Notes under the pieces: model-generated | Seen by the model: only the letters and a program-made list of their open reading frames with translations | Databases searched by the model: none | What the model was told of the DNA's origin: nothing | In this document: positions 1 through 6,963 of the stretch, one piece after another | How positions within the stretch are numbered: position 1 is the stretch's first letter | How the letters are laid out: every line of letters starts with the position of its first letter | DNA from: Clostridia bacterium | Lineage (GTDB): Bacteria; Bacillota; Clostridia; Oscillospirales; CAG-272 | Direction of reading: 5' to 3' | Length of the DNA: 13,496 bases | Assembly: GCA_017556845.1 (NCBI GenBank) | Contig: JAFYMA010000149.1 | Location: 1 to 13,496, forward strand | Program-made: the position numbers and the translations under genes

Positions 1-325
1 CTTCATCAGACGCATCAGTACTTTCAGATCCTGTGCTGATATCATTTTGTGCTGTGTCCTCTGCGTTTTCCGTCGATGAAACAGCCGTTTCCAAAGTTGT
101 AAACGCACCAAAATCTATAACGTTATCAGATTCGGGTATTACGTGAAAATCATCTTCATGATCCGAGTCAGACGGGTACGTCCACGGATTGTCGCCGGTA
201 TATTCAGGATATATACTATCTGTATTTTGATCCTTGCAAGAGGATATGCATGCGCAAAAAACAAGCAAAAGCACAACACATGCAAGACTTATAAATACAT
301 TTCTATTGCGTTTTCTGTAATTCAT
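1..325 (-). CDS. Putative lipoprotein, 5' part only (runs off the left edge)
   Basis: An ATG at 325-323 on the minus strand opens a frame that stays open to the window edge (about 108 codons). The N-terminus is a lipoprotein signal: basic MNYRKRNRN, a hydrophobic stretch from about residue 10 to 26, then a lipobox-like ISSC followed by Lys-Asp. The mature part seen here is acidic and rich in Ser, Thr, Asp and Glu (for example TDSIYPEYTGDNPW and SDSDHEDD), which looks like a flexible linker holding a domain that lies outside the window away from the membrane. A GAAGGGA ribosome binding site stands about 9 bases before the ATG, and a consensus promoter lies about 80 bases upstream. I do not recognise the family, because the functional domain is not in view. 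The promoter, ribosome binding site and signal peptide make the gene itself convincing. Confidence 0.82.
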   Translation of the reverse strand, partial: MNYRKRNRNVFISLACVVLLLVFCACISSCKDQNTDSIYPEYTGDNPWTYPSDSDHEDDFHVIPESDNVIDFGAFTTLETAVSSTENAEDTAQNDISTGSESTDASDE

Positions 326-367
326 TGATATTATTCCCTTCGATTTTTAAAAGTAACATATAAGCGT

Positions 368-391
368 CTGCGGCGTACGCCTCCGGCGCAG
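368..391 (-). other. GC-rich imperfect hairpin in the lipoprotein mRNA leader
   Basis: The arms CTGCG and CGCAG enclose a 1x1 mismatch, two more G-C pairs and an 8-base loop. An overlapping perfect palindrome GGCGTACGCC also lies here. The island stands out in an otherwise AT-rich leader. There is no T-run after it on the minus strand, so it does not look like a terminator. Its role is unknown. Confidence 0.4.
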
Positions 392-406
392 AATAATCCA
401 AGTACT

Positions 407-435
407 ATTATAATAAACGGAAGGCAAAATGTCAA
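407..435 (-). promoter_or_regulatory. Consensus sigma-A promoter for the lipoprotein gene
   Basis: On the minus strand TTGACA (435-430) and TATAAT (412-407) are separated by exactly 17 bases. Both hexamers match consensus perfectly. Transcription should start near 400, giving a leader of about 75 bases that contains a GC-rich imperfect hairpin at 368-391. Confidence 0.85.
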
Positions 436-579
436 GTGCTGTATCAAACAATTATTATTTTTTCCATAAAATTTACGATTGGATAACTTTCAAAGAATGC
501 GGTAAGCAGTTATTTTTCAAGAAATAAAGATTATTTTCAAAAAAACAAGTCCATATTGTGTATTTTATTAAATTTCCTC

Positions 580-608
580 TTGAATATGCAGTAAAAATAT
601 GTTAGAAT
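580..608 (+). promoter_or_regulatory. Sigma-A promoter of the HAD/DUF2975/HTH operon
   Basis: TTGAAT (580-585) and TAGAAT (603-608) are separated by 17 bases, each differing from consensus at one position. Transcription would start near 615, giving a leader of about 32 bases with the ribosome binding site TTGGAGG ending 6 bases before the ATG at 647. Confidence 0.75.
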
Positions 609-646
609 TGCAGTATGGTATATAACATATATATTGGAGGTTAACT

Positions 647-1495
647 ATGAAACCGATCGTTGCAATAATGTACGATTTCGACAAAACACTTTCACCGCGT
701 GATATGCAGGAATACGCATTCATTCCCGGAATAGGCATGACAGCTCCTGACTTCTGGGAAAACTGCAACAGACTGATGCGAACGTATGAAATGGACTCCA
801 TTCTCGCATACATGTATTTTATGGTGGAGCAATCCAAGGAACGCAATTTCCGTATAACTCGCGAGGAATTCCGCAGACAAGGAAAAATTGTCGAATTGTT
901 TGACGGTGTTTGCGAATGGTTTGAAAGAATAAACGAATACGGAGAAGAAAAGGGTGTCAAGATCGAGCATTACGTAATATCGTCAGGTCTCAAAGAGATC
1001 ATCGAAGGAACACCGATCGCAAAATATTTCACCAAGATCTATTCGGCAGAATTTTTGTATAATAAAAACGGCGAGGCAATATGGCCCGCCATGGCAGTTA
1101 ACTATACAAGTAAGACACAGTTCGTATACCGTATAAACAAGGGTGTGCTTGATGTTACGGAGCACGCAGGACTCAACGAATCCACTCCTGACGATCAAAA
1201 GCGCATACCGTTTTCAAATATGATATATATAGGTGACGGGCTTTCTGATGTTCCGTGTATGAAGCTCGTGAAAACGAGCGGCGGTCACTCTGTTGCCGTA
1301 TATCAGGACAAAACGCACGAGGCTGTAAAGCTTTTGAAAAACGGCAGAGTCAGCTATATTGCGAAGGCAGATTACACCGCAGGCGGAAAGCTTGATACCA
1401 CGATAAAGGCAATAATAGATCAAATAAAGGCTTGCAACGTAACGAAAGCTATCTATCTTAACGATATTGCGGAAAACGAAACGGAGAAAAAATGA
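647..1495 (+). CDS. HAD-superfamily phosphatase-like hydrolase
   Basis: A 282-residue soluble protein with no signal peptide, so it should act in the cytoplasm. HAD motif I is YDFDKT, with nucleophile Asp10 and acid/base Asp12 near the N-terminus. Motif II is probably the Ser in HYVISSG (residues 108-114). Motif IV is GDGLSDVP, with Asp197 and Asp201 as Mg2+ ligands. This fits phosphate-ester hydrolysis by an Asp-phosphate intermediate; the substrate cannot be read from sequence. The roughly 95 residues between motifs I and II are largely helical and would form the cap. The start is fixed by GGAGG 6 bases upstream. The stop overlaps the next start by 4 bases (ATGA), so it is translationally coupled to the DUF2975 gene. 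Clostridia carry many uncharacterised HAD proteins of this length. Confidence 0.9.
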   Translation: MKPIVAIMYDFDKTLSPRDMQEYAFIPGIGMTAPDFWENCNRLMRTYEMDSILAYMYFMVEQSKERNFRITREEFRRQGKIVELFDGVCEWFERINEYGEEKGVKIEHYVISSGLKEIIEGTPIAKYFTKIYSAEFLYNKNGEAIWPAMAVNYTSKTQFVYRINKGVLDVTEHAGLNESTPDDQKRIPFSNMIYIGDGLSDVPCMKLVKTSGGHSVAVYQDKTHEAVKLLKNGRVSYIAKADYTAGGKLDTTIKAIIDQIKACNVTKAIYLNDIAENETEKK

Positions 1496-1953
1496 AAAGG
1501 TTCTGGAACAAATATCGCTCCACGATGCTTTCGTACGTTCTCGTAAAAGCTATGATCGTTTTATCAGTGCTTTTTGCCTTGGGTCTTCCGTTTATCGTGG
1601 ACGTATACTGCAACACCCTCGTTGCAGAAACATCTCAGCTTATACGCATTCCGCTTACCATATCGCTATATATTGCAGCAGCCCTTGTTCTTATTGCGGG
1701 AATTGCGCTTGACAGACTGCTTTCCAACATAAAAAAGGACATCGTTTTCGATACGGCAAACGTCAAATATCTACGGTATATATCGTGGTGCTGCTTTGCC
1801 GCAGCGGGCGTATTCTTTATTTTAGGAGTTTTTATCTTTCTGTCATTTGTTATCTGCGTTGCCGCCCTGTTTTTCGGGCTGATAATAAGAGTTGTTAAAA
1901 ATCTGTTTTGCGAAGCGGTTCAAATCAAGTCCGAAAACGATCTGACGATATAG
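1492..1953 (+). CDS. DUF2975-type integral membrane protein
   Basis: A 153-residue protein with four predicted membrane helices, at about residues 14-38, 50-70, 87-107 and 108-127, followed by a short charged C-terminal tail. Length, topology and the directly following small helix-turn-helix gene match the DUF2975 family, which commonly pairs with a YozG-type regulator (for example YoaS/YozG in Bacillus subtilis). No enzymatic motif is visible and the function of the family is not established. The start codon lies inside the stop of the HAD gene (ATGA). The downstream gene's ribosome binding site overlaps this gene's stop, so all three are probably made from one transcript. The family call rests on recognised architecture and neighbourhood rather than on a signature residue. 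Confidence 0.78.
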   Translation: MKRFWNKYRSTMLSYVLVKAMIVLSVLFALGLPFIVDVYCNTLVAETSQLIRIPLTISLYIAAALVLIAGIALDRLLSNIKKDIVFDTANVKYLRYISWCCFAAAGVFFILGVFIFLSFVICVAALFFGLIIRVVKNLFCEAVQIKSENDLTI

Positions 1954-1963
1954 GAGCGCGGAC

Positions 1964-2194
1964 ATGGCAATAGTAATTAACGTCGATATAATGCTCACAA
2001 AACGGAAAATGTCGTCAGGCACTCTTGCCGCAAGAGTAGGAATAACTCAGGCAAATCTTTCAATACTCAAAACAAACAAGGCAAAGGCGATACGCTTTTC
2101 AACGCTTGAAGCTATTTGCAGAGAGCTGCAATGTCAGCCGGGAGATATTTTACAGTACGTCCCCGACGATGATGACGTATCAGACGATTCCTGA
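1964..2194 (+). CDS. YozG-like Cro/C1-family helix-turn-helix regulator
   Basis: A 76-residue DNA-binding protein. The helix-turn-helix is residues about 16-40 (GTLAARVGITQANLSILK), followed by the family's typical ending in which a helix (RFSTLEAICRELQCQPGDIL) leads into a short tail. The last residues are strongly acidic (DDDDVSDDS). The ribosome binding site AGGAG (1952-1956) overlaps the stop of the DUF2975 gene and the gap is only 10 bases, so the pair is coupled. Regulators of this type are usually encoded with a DUF2975 membrane protein and may control their own operon, but I see no clear operator near the promoter at 580-608. The last 15 bases overlap the end of the convergent radical SAM gene. 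Confidence 0.9.
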   Translation: MAIVINVDIMLTKRKMSSGTLAARVGITQANLSILKTNKAKAIRFSTLEAICRELQCQPGDILQYVPDDDDVSDDS

Positions 2195-3061
2195 CAGATC
2201 AAACGCGGGAGTGTACGATTCTTTTTCTGATCCCTTTTCCTGATAAAATCCGTGAAAGCCCAATTTTTCGGCATATTCACTCACTTTTTGAAACTCATAG
2301 CTTGTGACAGTCCTGTTTATCTTCGGATATTTTTCAGCCATATAGCAAGGGTAATACTGACGCATAAGGCTAAGAGAATAATCCTCTGTGCCGAATTTAT
2401 TTTTTAACAGCTCCAGCACCTTTATTGATTCATCCCTATGCGACGGCAGAACGAGATGGCGTACGATCACACCCTTACGTATCATACCGTCCGGTGAATA
2501 TTCTTCCTTGCCAACAGTCTCAAGCATAGCATGCAATGCGCTGACAGCGTGAATCGGATAATCCTTTGCATTAGAGTATTCACTTGCAAGGTCGGAAGAT
2601 ATGTACTTCATATCTGTCAGAAAAACATCTACGATGCCATTTAGATCCCGTATGGTCTGTGCTTTTTCATATCCGCCCGTATTCCATATTATTGGGATCT
2701 TAAGCTCGTCTTTGCACGATCTTACAGCTTCTGATATCAGATGAGTATACGGCGTAGGAGATACAAGATTGATATTTGCAGCGCCGTCGTTCTGCAGTGA
2801 GAGCATAATACGCGAAAGATCTTCAACCGTTATATCTTTCCCAAAGCCCTCGGCACTTATTTTATAATTCTGGCAGTAAACGCATTTAAGATTACAATGT
2901 GAAAAGAATATAGTACCGGAGCCGCTTTTACCCGATATAGGCGGCTCTTCCCACATGTGCTTTGATGCTCTTGCGACTATGATACAGTCGGGTGCTGAGC
3001 AAAAGCCTGTTTTTTCCTTGCGGTCAACACCGCAATTTCTCGGACATAAAGTACATTTCAT
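2180..3061 (-). CDS. PflX-like radical SAM protein (COG1313 type)
   Basis: A 293-residue cytoplasmic iron-sulfur enzyme. The radical SAM cluster motif is C56-x3-C60-x2-C63 in HCNLKCVYCQNY. A second Cys group at the very N-terminus, C3-x2-C6-x3-C10 plus C21 and C26, is typical of this PflX-like family and may bind another metal centre. Later conserved-looking segments are SPTPYTH, IIWNTGGYE, DVFLTDMKY and VRHLVLPSH. These proteins resemble pyruvate formate-lyase activating enzymes, but their substrate is unknown, and no glycyl-radical enzyme lies nearby. The ATG at 3061 has GGAG 9 bases upstream, in a palindrome shared with the divergent serine hydrolase gene. With only 20-23 bases between the two starts, its promoter must lie inside the neighbouring coding sequence. 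The 3' end overlaps the HTH gene by 15 bases. Confidence 0.9.
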   Translation of the reverse strand: MKCTLCPRNCGVDRKEKTGFCSAPDCIIVARASKHMWEEPPISGKSGSGTIFFSHCNLKCVYCQNYKISAEGFGKDITVEDLSRIMLSLQNDGAANINLVSPTPYTHLISEAVRSCKDELKIPIIWNTGGYEKAQTIRDLNGIVDVFLTDMKYISSDLASEYSNAKDYPIHAVSALHAMLETVGKEEYSPDGMIRKGVIVRHLVLPSHRDESIKVLELLKNKFGTEDYSLSLMRQYYPCYMAEKYPKINRTVTSYEFQKVSEYAEKLGFHGFYQEKGSEKESYTPAFDLSGIV

Positions 3062-3070
3062 AATTATTTT

Positions 3071-3078
3071 CTCCGGAG
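3071..3078. promoter_or_regulatory. Palindromic Shine-Dalgarno shared by two divergent genes
   Basis: CTCCGGAG is its own reverse complement. On the plus strand its GGAG (3075-3078) lies 6 bases before the ATG at 3085 and only 3 before the ATG at 3082, so 3085 is the better start. On the minus strand the GGAG (3074-3071) lies 9 bases before the ATG at 3061. One 8-bp element therefore appears to serve as ribosome binding site for both divergent mRNAs. Confidence 0.7.
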
Positions 3079-3084
3079 CTTATG

Positions 3085-4212
3085 ATGAATTATTTTGAAA
3101 AAACCGAACGACTCATACAAAACGGTATAGACACCTGCGTTTTTCCGGGTGCCGCATATGCAGTCGGTGATAAAAACGGAATATATCTGAACGATTTCAA
3201 AGGCTACAGCCGCACGATAATGAATGAAGACGAGCCAAACGGAGTATTTTGCGGAAAAATACCGCCCAACGCATCGTTACTCACCCGTGACACCTTGTTT
3301 GATATGGCGTCATTAACGAAAATACTGTCCACAACAACAGTATGCCTTCGTATGATCGAGGACGGAATGATATGCCTTGACGATACGATAGGACGTTTTT
3401 TCTCCGTACCAAATGACAAAAAGGATATTCAGATACGCCATCTGATGACACATTCAAGCGGTATACATCCGCACTTTGCGCTTTACGATATGTGCTCATC
3501 ACCGGAGCAGGTGCTTGACACGATCATTTCGCAGCCGCTTTTTTACAAAACGTCTGAACGTGTTGAATATTCCTGCATGGGATATATAGTCCTCGGAAAA
3601 ATACTTGAAACGGTGTCGGGCGAGAGTCTTGATTCGTTGGCGGAAAGATACGTATTTTCACCGCTTGGAATGAGTAGCACAGGATACTGTCCTGACCGTA
3701 ATCCAAAGCTGAAAAACAAAGAATGTGTATGTGAGGAATACTCACATCACTCAAAAAAATATATTCAAGGCGTCGTTCACGACGAAAACGCACGTTTCAT
3801 GGGCGGGGTATCCGGTAATGCAGGTGTATTTTCCTGCATTGATGACGTTTGCAAATTTGCGCTTATGCTTTCTCGCTTCGGTGTTTACGAAAACGAACAG
3901 TTTTTAACTCCGTCAATATTAAAAAAAGCGATATATAATTATACAAAAGATATTCCGGGACAAGACCGCGGGCTTGGTTTTTACCTTTCTTCAGGTATAT
4001 ACGATCCTTGCGGCGACTTATTTGCACTCGGCTCGTTCGGTCATTTAGGCTTTACGGGCAATTCCCTTTTCGTTGACAAAGATACGGGAATGTTCGCCGT
4101 TCTGCTTACAAACCGCGTTCATTACACGAGAGGAAACGATAAGATACTGAGATTCCGCAGACTGTTCCATAACTGCGCTATGGCGGAATACACGCGTATG
4201 ATACACGATTGA
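3085..4212 (+). CDS. Serine hydrolase of the beta-lactamase / class C penicillin-binding protein family
   Basis: A protein of 375 residues from ATG 3085 (376 if the adjacent ATG at 3082 is used; the latter sits too close to GGAG). The SxxK motif is S76-L-T-K79 in MASLTK, carrying the nucleophilic Ser and general-base Lys. The second motif is Y162-S-C, where many relatives have YxN, so the third residue is Cys rather than Asn. The KTG-equivalent is H320-L-G in GHLGFTGN, typical of the esterase/peptidase branch rather than of true beta-lactamases. Length fits the family. There is no signal peptide, which suggests a cytoplasmic esterase or peptidase-like role, not antibiotic resistance. The GH2 gene follows after 56 bases without a clear terminator, so co-transcription and a role in processing modified sugars or glycopeptides are possible, but this is inference. 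Confidence 0.88.
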   Translation: MNYFEKTERLIQNGIDTCVFPGAAYAVGDKNGIYLNDFKGYSRTIMNEDEPNGVFCGKIPPNASLLTRDTLFDMASLTKILSTTTVCLRMIEDGMICLDDTIGRFFSVPNDKKDIQIRHLMTHSSGIHPHFALYDMCSSPEQVLDTIISQPLFYKTSERVEYSCMGYIVLGKILETVSGESLDSLAERYVFSPLGMSSTGYCPDRNPKLKNKECVCEEYSHHSKKYIQGVVHDENARFMGGVSGNAGVFSCIDDVCKFALMLSRFGVYENEQFLTPSILKKAIYNYTKDIPGQDRGLGFYLSSGIYDPCGDLFALGSFGHLGFTGNSLFVDKDTGMFAVLLTNRVHYTRGNDKILRFRRLFHNCAMAEYTRMIHD

Positions 4213-4268
4213 ATTATATCAGAAAACAAATAAAAATTCAATGATAATACAGAAAATGAGGTAAAATT

Positions 4269-5954
4269 ATGAGCATACCGAGAAGCGAACACCCAAACCC
4301 GCAATTTATGCGTCAAAATTGGATATGCCTTAACGGTGAATGGCAATTCGAGATCGACCACGGCAAAACAGGTGAGCAAAGAGGTCTGGTAAACGCCGAA
4401 TCCCTTTCACAAGTTATTAACGTGCCGTTTTGTCCTGAAAGCAAGCTGTCAGGCATTGAAAACAGAGATTTTATGGAATGCGTATGGTACAAAAAATCAT
4501 TTGAGCTTACAGAGGATTTTGTAAAAGGCGACGTTATACTGACCGTGGGAGCTTGCGATTACAGAAGCAAGATATTTGTAAACGGAAAATTCTGCACAGA
4601 GCATATCGGCGGATACACTCCGATCAGAATTCCCGTAGGACACGCTCTTCAGGCAGGAAAAAATGTAATAACCATTTGTGCATACGATGATCTGAGAAGC
4701 ACAAAGCAGCCATCGGGCAAGCAAAGTCCCGCTTTTGATTCATTCGGATGCTTTTACACACGCACAACGGGAATATGGCAAAGCGTAATTCTTGAAAGCG
4801 TTCCTAAAGCGTATATCAAAAATTTCAAATTCGACACATCAAACGACGGAACTGTTATAGTAACAGCAAGCATAGAAAACGGAAGCGGGCTTGATCTGAA
4901 CGTAGAAGTATCGTTCGAAGGAAAATCGGTAGCAAGCACGCATGCAAAGGTTACGGGCAACGTTGCAAGGGCAGTCATCAATATTCCTTGTGTTAAATTA
5001 TGGGATATAAACGAGCCTAATCTGTATGACGTGACATTAACGGTAGGAGATGATACCGTCATCAGTTATTTCGGCGTACGTACAATAGAATACAAAGACC
5101 ACAGAATGTATCTGAACGGACGAAGCATTTTCGGAAGATTTATACTTGATCAGGGCTTTTACCCCGACGGCGTTTATACCGCGCCCTCAGATCAGTCATT
5201 GATAGATGATATAAATTTTTCAATGTCATGCGGATATAACGGAGCACGCTTGCACGAAAAGATATTTGAACCGAGATTTTTATACCATTGTGATAAAATG
5301 GGATATATGGTTTGGGGCGAGCACGCAAACTGGGGACTTGACATATCAACGAAAGAGGCTTTACAACCGTTTTTATCGGAATGGCTTGAAATGATAGAGC
5401 GTGATTACAATCATCCGTCAATAATCGGATGGTGTCCGTTCAACGAAACTCAGGTCAATCAGGATGCAGACATCATACGCACGGTATATTCAGCAACAAA
5501 AGCCATAGATCCTGCAAGACTGTTCATAGATTGCAGCGGTTGGATGCATGTTGAGGGATGCTGTGATATGATGGATTGTCATAATTACGAGCAAAATGCA
5601 GAAGTATTAATGAGCAATATAAGAGATTGCAAGGGTCTTGACTACAAGGGATTGCCGTACAGAGAGGATCTGTGCTTTATATCCGAGTTTGGCGGAGCTC
5701 GTTGGGCTCCCGAAGATGAAAATAACGGCTGGGGATACGGTAATACCCCGAAAAACCTTGACGAATTCTACGAAAGATACGAAAGCCTCGTTTCTTCAAT
5801 ACTTGGCTGTGATAAATTCTGTGCGTTCTGCTATACTCAGCTTACAGATGTTGAAATAGAGAAAAACGGTCTTTTCACTTTTGACAGAAAAGCAAAATTC
5901 GACTGTGAAAAACTCAAAAAAATCACTTCGGCAAAGGCATCTGTAGAAGACTGA
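4269..5954 (+). CDS. Glycoside hydrolase family 2 protein (beta-galactosidase/beta-glucuronidase-like)
   Basis: A 561-residue enzyme with the GH2 order: N-terminal sugar-binding jelly roll (about 1-180, with LNGEWQFEID and the ...DYRSKIFVNG... stretch), an Ig-like domain (about 185-275), then a TIM barrel (about 275-545). The acid/base is Glu393 in CPFNET and the nucleophile is Glu473 in ISEFGG, about 80 residues apart as expected for a retaining beta-glycosidase. No signal peptide is present, so it should act on imported oligosaccharides in the cytoplasm. It is shorter than large LacZ-type enzymes, lacking their C-terminal domains, which is common for small GH2 proteins. Sugar specificity cannot be decided from sequence. 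The GAGGT ribosome binding site is 6 bases before the ATG. It follows the serine hydrolase gene and may share its transcript. Confidence 0.93.
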   Translation: MSIPRSEHPNPQFMRQNWICLNGEWQFEIDHGKTGEQRGLVNAESLSQVINVPFCPESKLSGIENRDFMECVWYKKSFELTEDFVKGDVILTVGACDYRSKIFVNGKFCTEHIGGYTPIRIPVGHALQAGKNVITICAYDDLRSTKQPSGKQSPAFDSFGCFYTRTTGIWQSVILESVPKAYIKNFKFDTSNDGTVIVTASIENGSGLDLNVEVSFEGKSVASTHAKVTGNVARAVINIPCVKLWDINEPNLYDVTLTVGDDTVISYFGVRTIEYKDHRMYLNGRSIFGRFILDQGFYPDGVYTAPSDQSLIDDINFSMSCGYNGARLHEKIFEPRFLYHCDKMGYMVWGEHANWGLDISTKEALQPFLSEWLEMIERDYNHPSIIGWCPFNETQVNQDADIIRTVYSATKAIDPARLFIDCSGWMHVEGCCDMMDCHNYEQNAEVLMSNIRDCKGLDYKGLPYREDLCFISEFGGARWAPEDENNGWGYGNTPKNLDEFYERYESLVSSILGCDKFCAFCYTQLTDVEIEKNGLFTFDRKAKFDCEKLKKITSAKASVED

Positions 5955-5970
5955 ATTTGGCATTATTCAG
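5951..5970 (+). terminator. Weak hairpin after the GH2 gene
   Basis: CTGAAT and ATTCAG form a 6-bp stem with an 8-base loop overlapping the GH2 stop codon, followed by CCATTTT. The stem is short and the T-run poor, so this is at best an inefficient terminator. I see no better one before the spo0A promoter. Confidence 0.25.
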
Positions 5971-6056
5971 CCATTTTCGTCACGTTTTTCAAACACTTGG
6001 TCAGAGTGCACAAATAAAATCGGTAAAGATTGTTGAACTTTTGGAGAAGAAAGGTA

Positions 6057-6085
6057 TTGTAAAATTTTCCATTATATGTTAATAT
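6057..6085 (+). promoter_or_regulatory. Putative sigma-A promoter of spo0A with extended -10
   Basis: TTGTAA (6057-6062) and TAATAT (6080-6085) are 17 bases apart, and TGT directly precedes the -10 as an extended -10 element. Transcription would start near 6092. I see no good Spo0A box (TGTCGAA) or clear sigma-H promoter in the 177-base gap upstream of spo0A. Confidence 0.5.
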
Positions 6086-6131
6086 TGTACTGTAATAAAC
6101 AATAACTTACAGAAAGGAAATAAAAATATTT

Positions 6132-6890
6132 ATGGAAGTAAAAATTAGGGTTCTTGTGGCAGACGCAAACCTTGAATTCAGAATGCAATGCCGTGAGTTT
6201 TTAAAGCAAAGCTTCAATTGCTCAGTCGATGAATCGCTTAACGGAGAGGATGCTCTTGAAAAAATAAAATTCAACAACTACGATTTCGTTTTGTGTGATA
6301 TGTGGTTGCCGAGGATCGACGGCCCTCATCTTATAAGAGAATCAAAAAGCAGATTAGGCAGCGATAATCTTCCGGAATTTATCGTTTTCTCTGCGATAAA
6401 CAGTCAGAATGTTTATATAGAAGCGGACGAAGCGGGAGCTTCTTACTGCATGACAAAGCCTGTTGATTTCTCAATACTCGCCGATCGCCTTTGCAGACTG
6501 TATGCAATGCGTTCAAGAAGTTCTGACAACAGCGACAATGGAATGGAAACGCAGATAACGAAGATAATTCACGAGATCGGAGTTCCTGCTCACATCAAGG
6601 GATACCAGTATCTCAGGTGTGCCATTCTGATGGCTATAAAGGACAACAACGTAATAAATTCCGTCACAAAGGTTCTCTACCCTCAGGTTGCGAAAGCATA
6701 TAACACGACACCATCAAGAGTTGAAAGAGCTATACGTCACGCTATTGAGGTGGCGTGGGACAGGGGCGATGTTGACGTACTTAATTCTTACTTCGGATAT
6801 ACTATACAAAACAACCGTGGAAAGCCCACGAACAGCGAATTTATAGCAATGATAGCGGATAATCTGCGGTTGAAAAACAACATAAAATAA
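6132..6890 (+). CDS. spo0A: Spo0A, master regulator of sporulation
   Basis: A 252-residue response regulator. The receiver domain (about 4-122) has phosphorylation site Asp56 in LCDMWLP, the Thr/Ser position as Ser87 (VFSAIN) and the conserved Lys109 (MTKPVD). A Ser/Asp/Asn-rich linker (about 128-138) leads into the Spo0A-specific C-terminal DNA-binding domain, with hallmark stretches IIHEIGVPAHIKGYQYLR, TPSRVERAIRHAIEVAW and KPTNSEFIAMIADNLRL. When phosphorylated, Spo0A binds TGTCGAA-type boxes and starts sporulation and related programmes. One oddity: the acidic pocket reads VADAN where Bacillus subtilis has VADDN, so a Mg2+-binding Asp is replaced by Ala. The usual spoIVB neighbour is absent; a GH2 gene lies upstream instead. 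The ribosome binding site (AAAGGA) is a rather long 13 bases from the ATG, but no better start exists. Confidence 0.96.
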   Translation: MEVKIRVLVADANLEFRMQCREFLKQSFNCSVDESLNGEDALEKIKFNNYDFVLCDMWLPRIDGPHLIRESKSRLGSDNLPEFIVFSAINSQNVYIEADEAGASYCMTKPVDFSILADRLCRLYAMRSRSSDNSDNGMETQITKIIHEIGVPAHIKGYQYLRCAILMAIKDNNVINSVTKVLYPQVAKAYNTTPSRVERAIRHAIEVAWDRGDVDVLNSYFGYTIQNNRGKPTNSEFIAMIADNLRLKNNIK

Positions 6891-6894
6891 AAAA

Positions 6895-6957
6895 CGGTAC
6901 GTTTTGATATGCATCCGAAAGCTTTTATGGCTTTTGGATGCATATTTTTTCGTACCG
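6895..6957. terminator. Bidirectional terminator between spo0A and the M28 peptidase gene
   Basis: A 16-bp stem (6907-6922 with 6930-6945, one G-U pair on the plus strand) closes a 7-base loop. A T-run (6945-6950) follows on the plus strand. An outer pair CGGTACG (6895-6901) / CGTACCG (6951-6957) flanks it, and A-rich sequence at 6883-6894 supplies the T-run for the minus strand. It fits both convergent genes, ending 5 bases after the start of this element's left side and 6 bases before the peptidase stop. Confidence 0.85.
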
Positions 6958-6963
6958 ATAATT

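Larger units (their letters stand above)
326..646. other. Divergent intergenic region between the lipoprotein and HAD genes
   Basis: This gene-free stretch holds the minus-strand promoter and leader hairpin of the lipoprotein gene on its left, and the plus-strand promoter of the HAD operon on its right. The central part, about 440-575, is AT-rich; I see no ORF with a ribosome binding site, no RNA gene and no clear operator in it. Confidence 0.7.

Noticed and set aside
568..970. Minus-strand frames opposite the HAD gene
   Set aside because: They overlap a gene with clear HAD motifs, a promoter and a ribosome binding site, and have none of these themselves.
3018..3035. Perfect hairpin TTGCGGT-CAAC-ACCGCAA as a terminator or riboswitch
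   Set aside because: It lies inside the radical SAM coding sequence over the codons for NCGVDRK and has no T-run. It may matter for the overlapping leaders but is not a feature on its own evidence.
3085..4212. Antibiotic-resistance beta-lactamase
   Set aside because: The HxG motif in place of KTG, the YSC second motif and the lack of a signal peptide fit the esterase/peptidase branch of the family instead.
5951..6082. A stop-free frame of about 40-45 codons after the GH2 gene, ending LEKKGIVKFSIIC, that looks codon-like
   Set aside because: It has no ATG, no ribosome binding site and no recognisable family, and its 3' end lies in the spo0A promoter. A frame this long can arise by chance in AT-rich DNA. 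It might be a gene remnant, but nothing supports it further.
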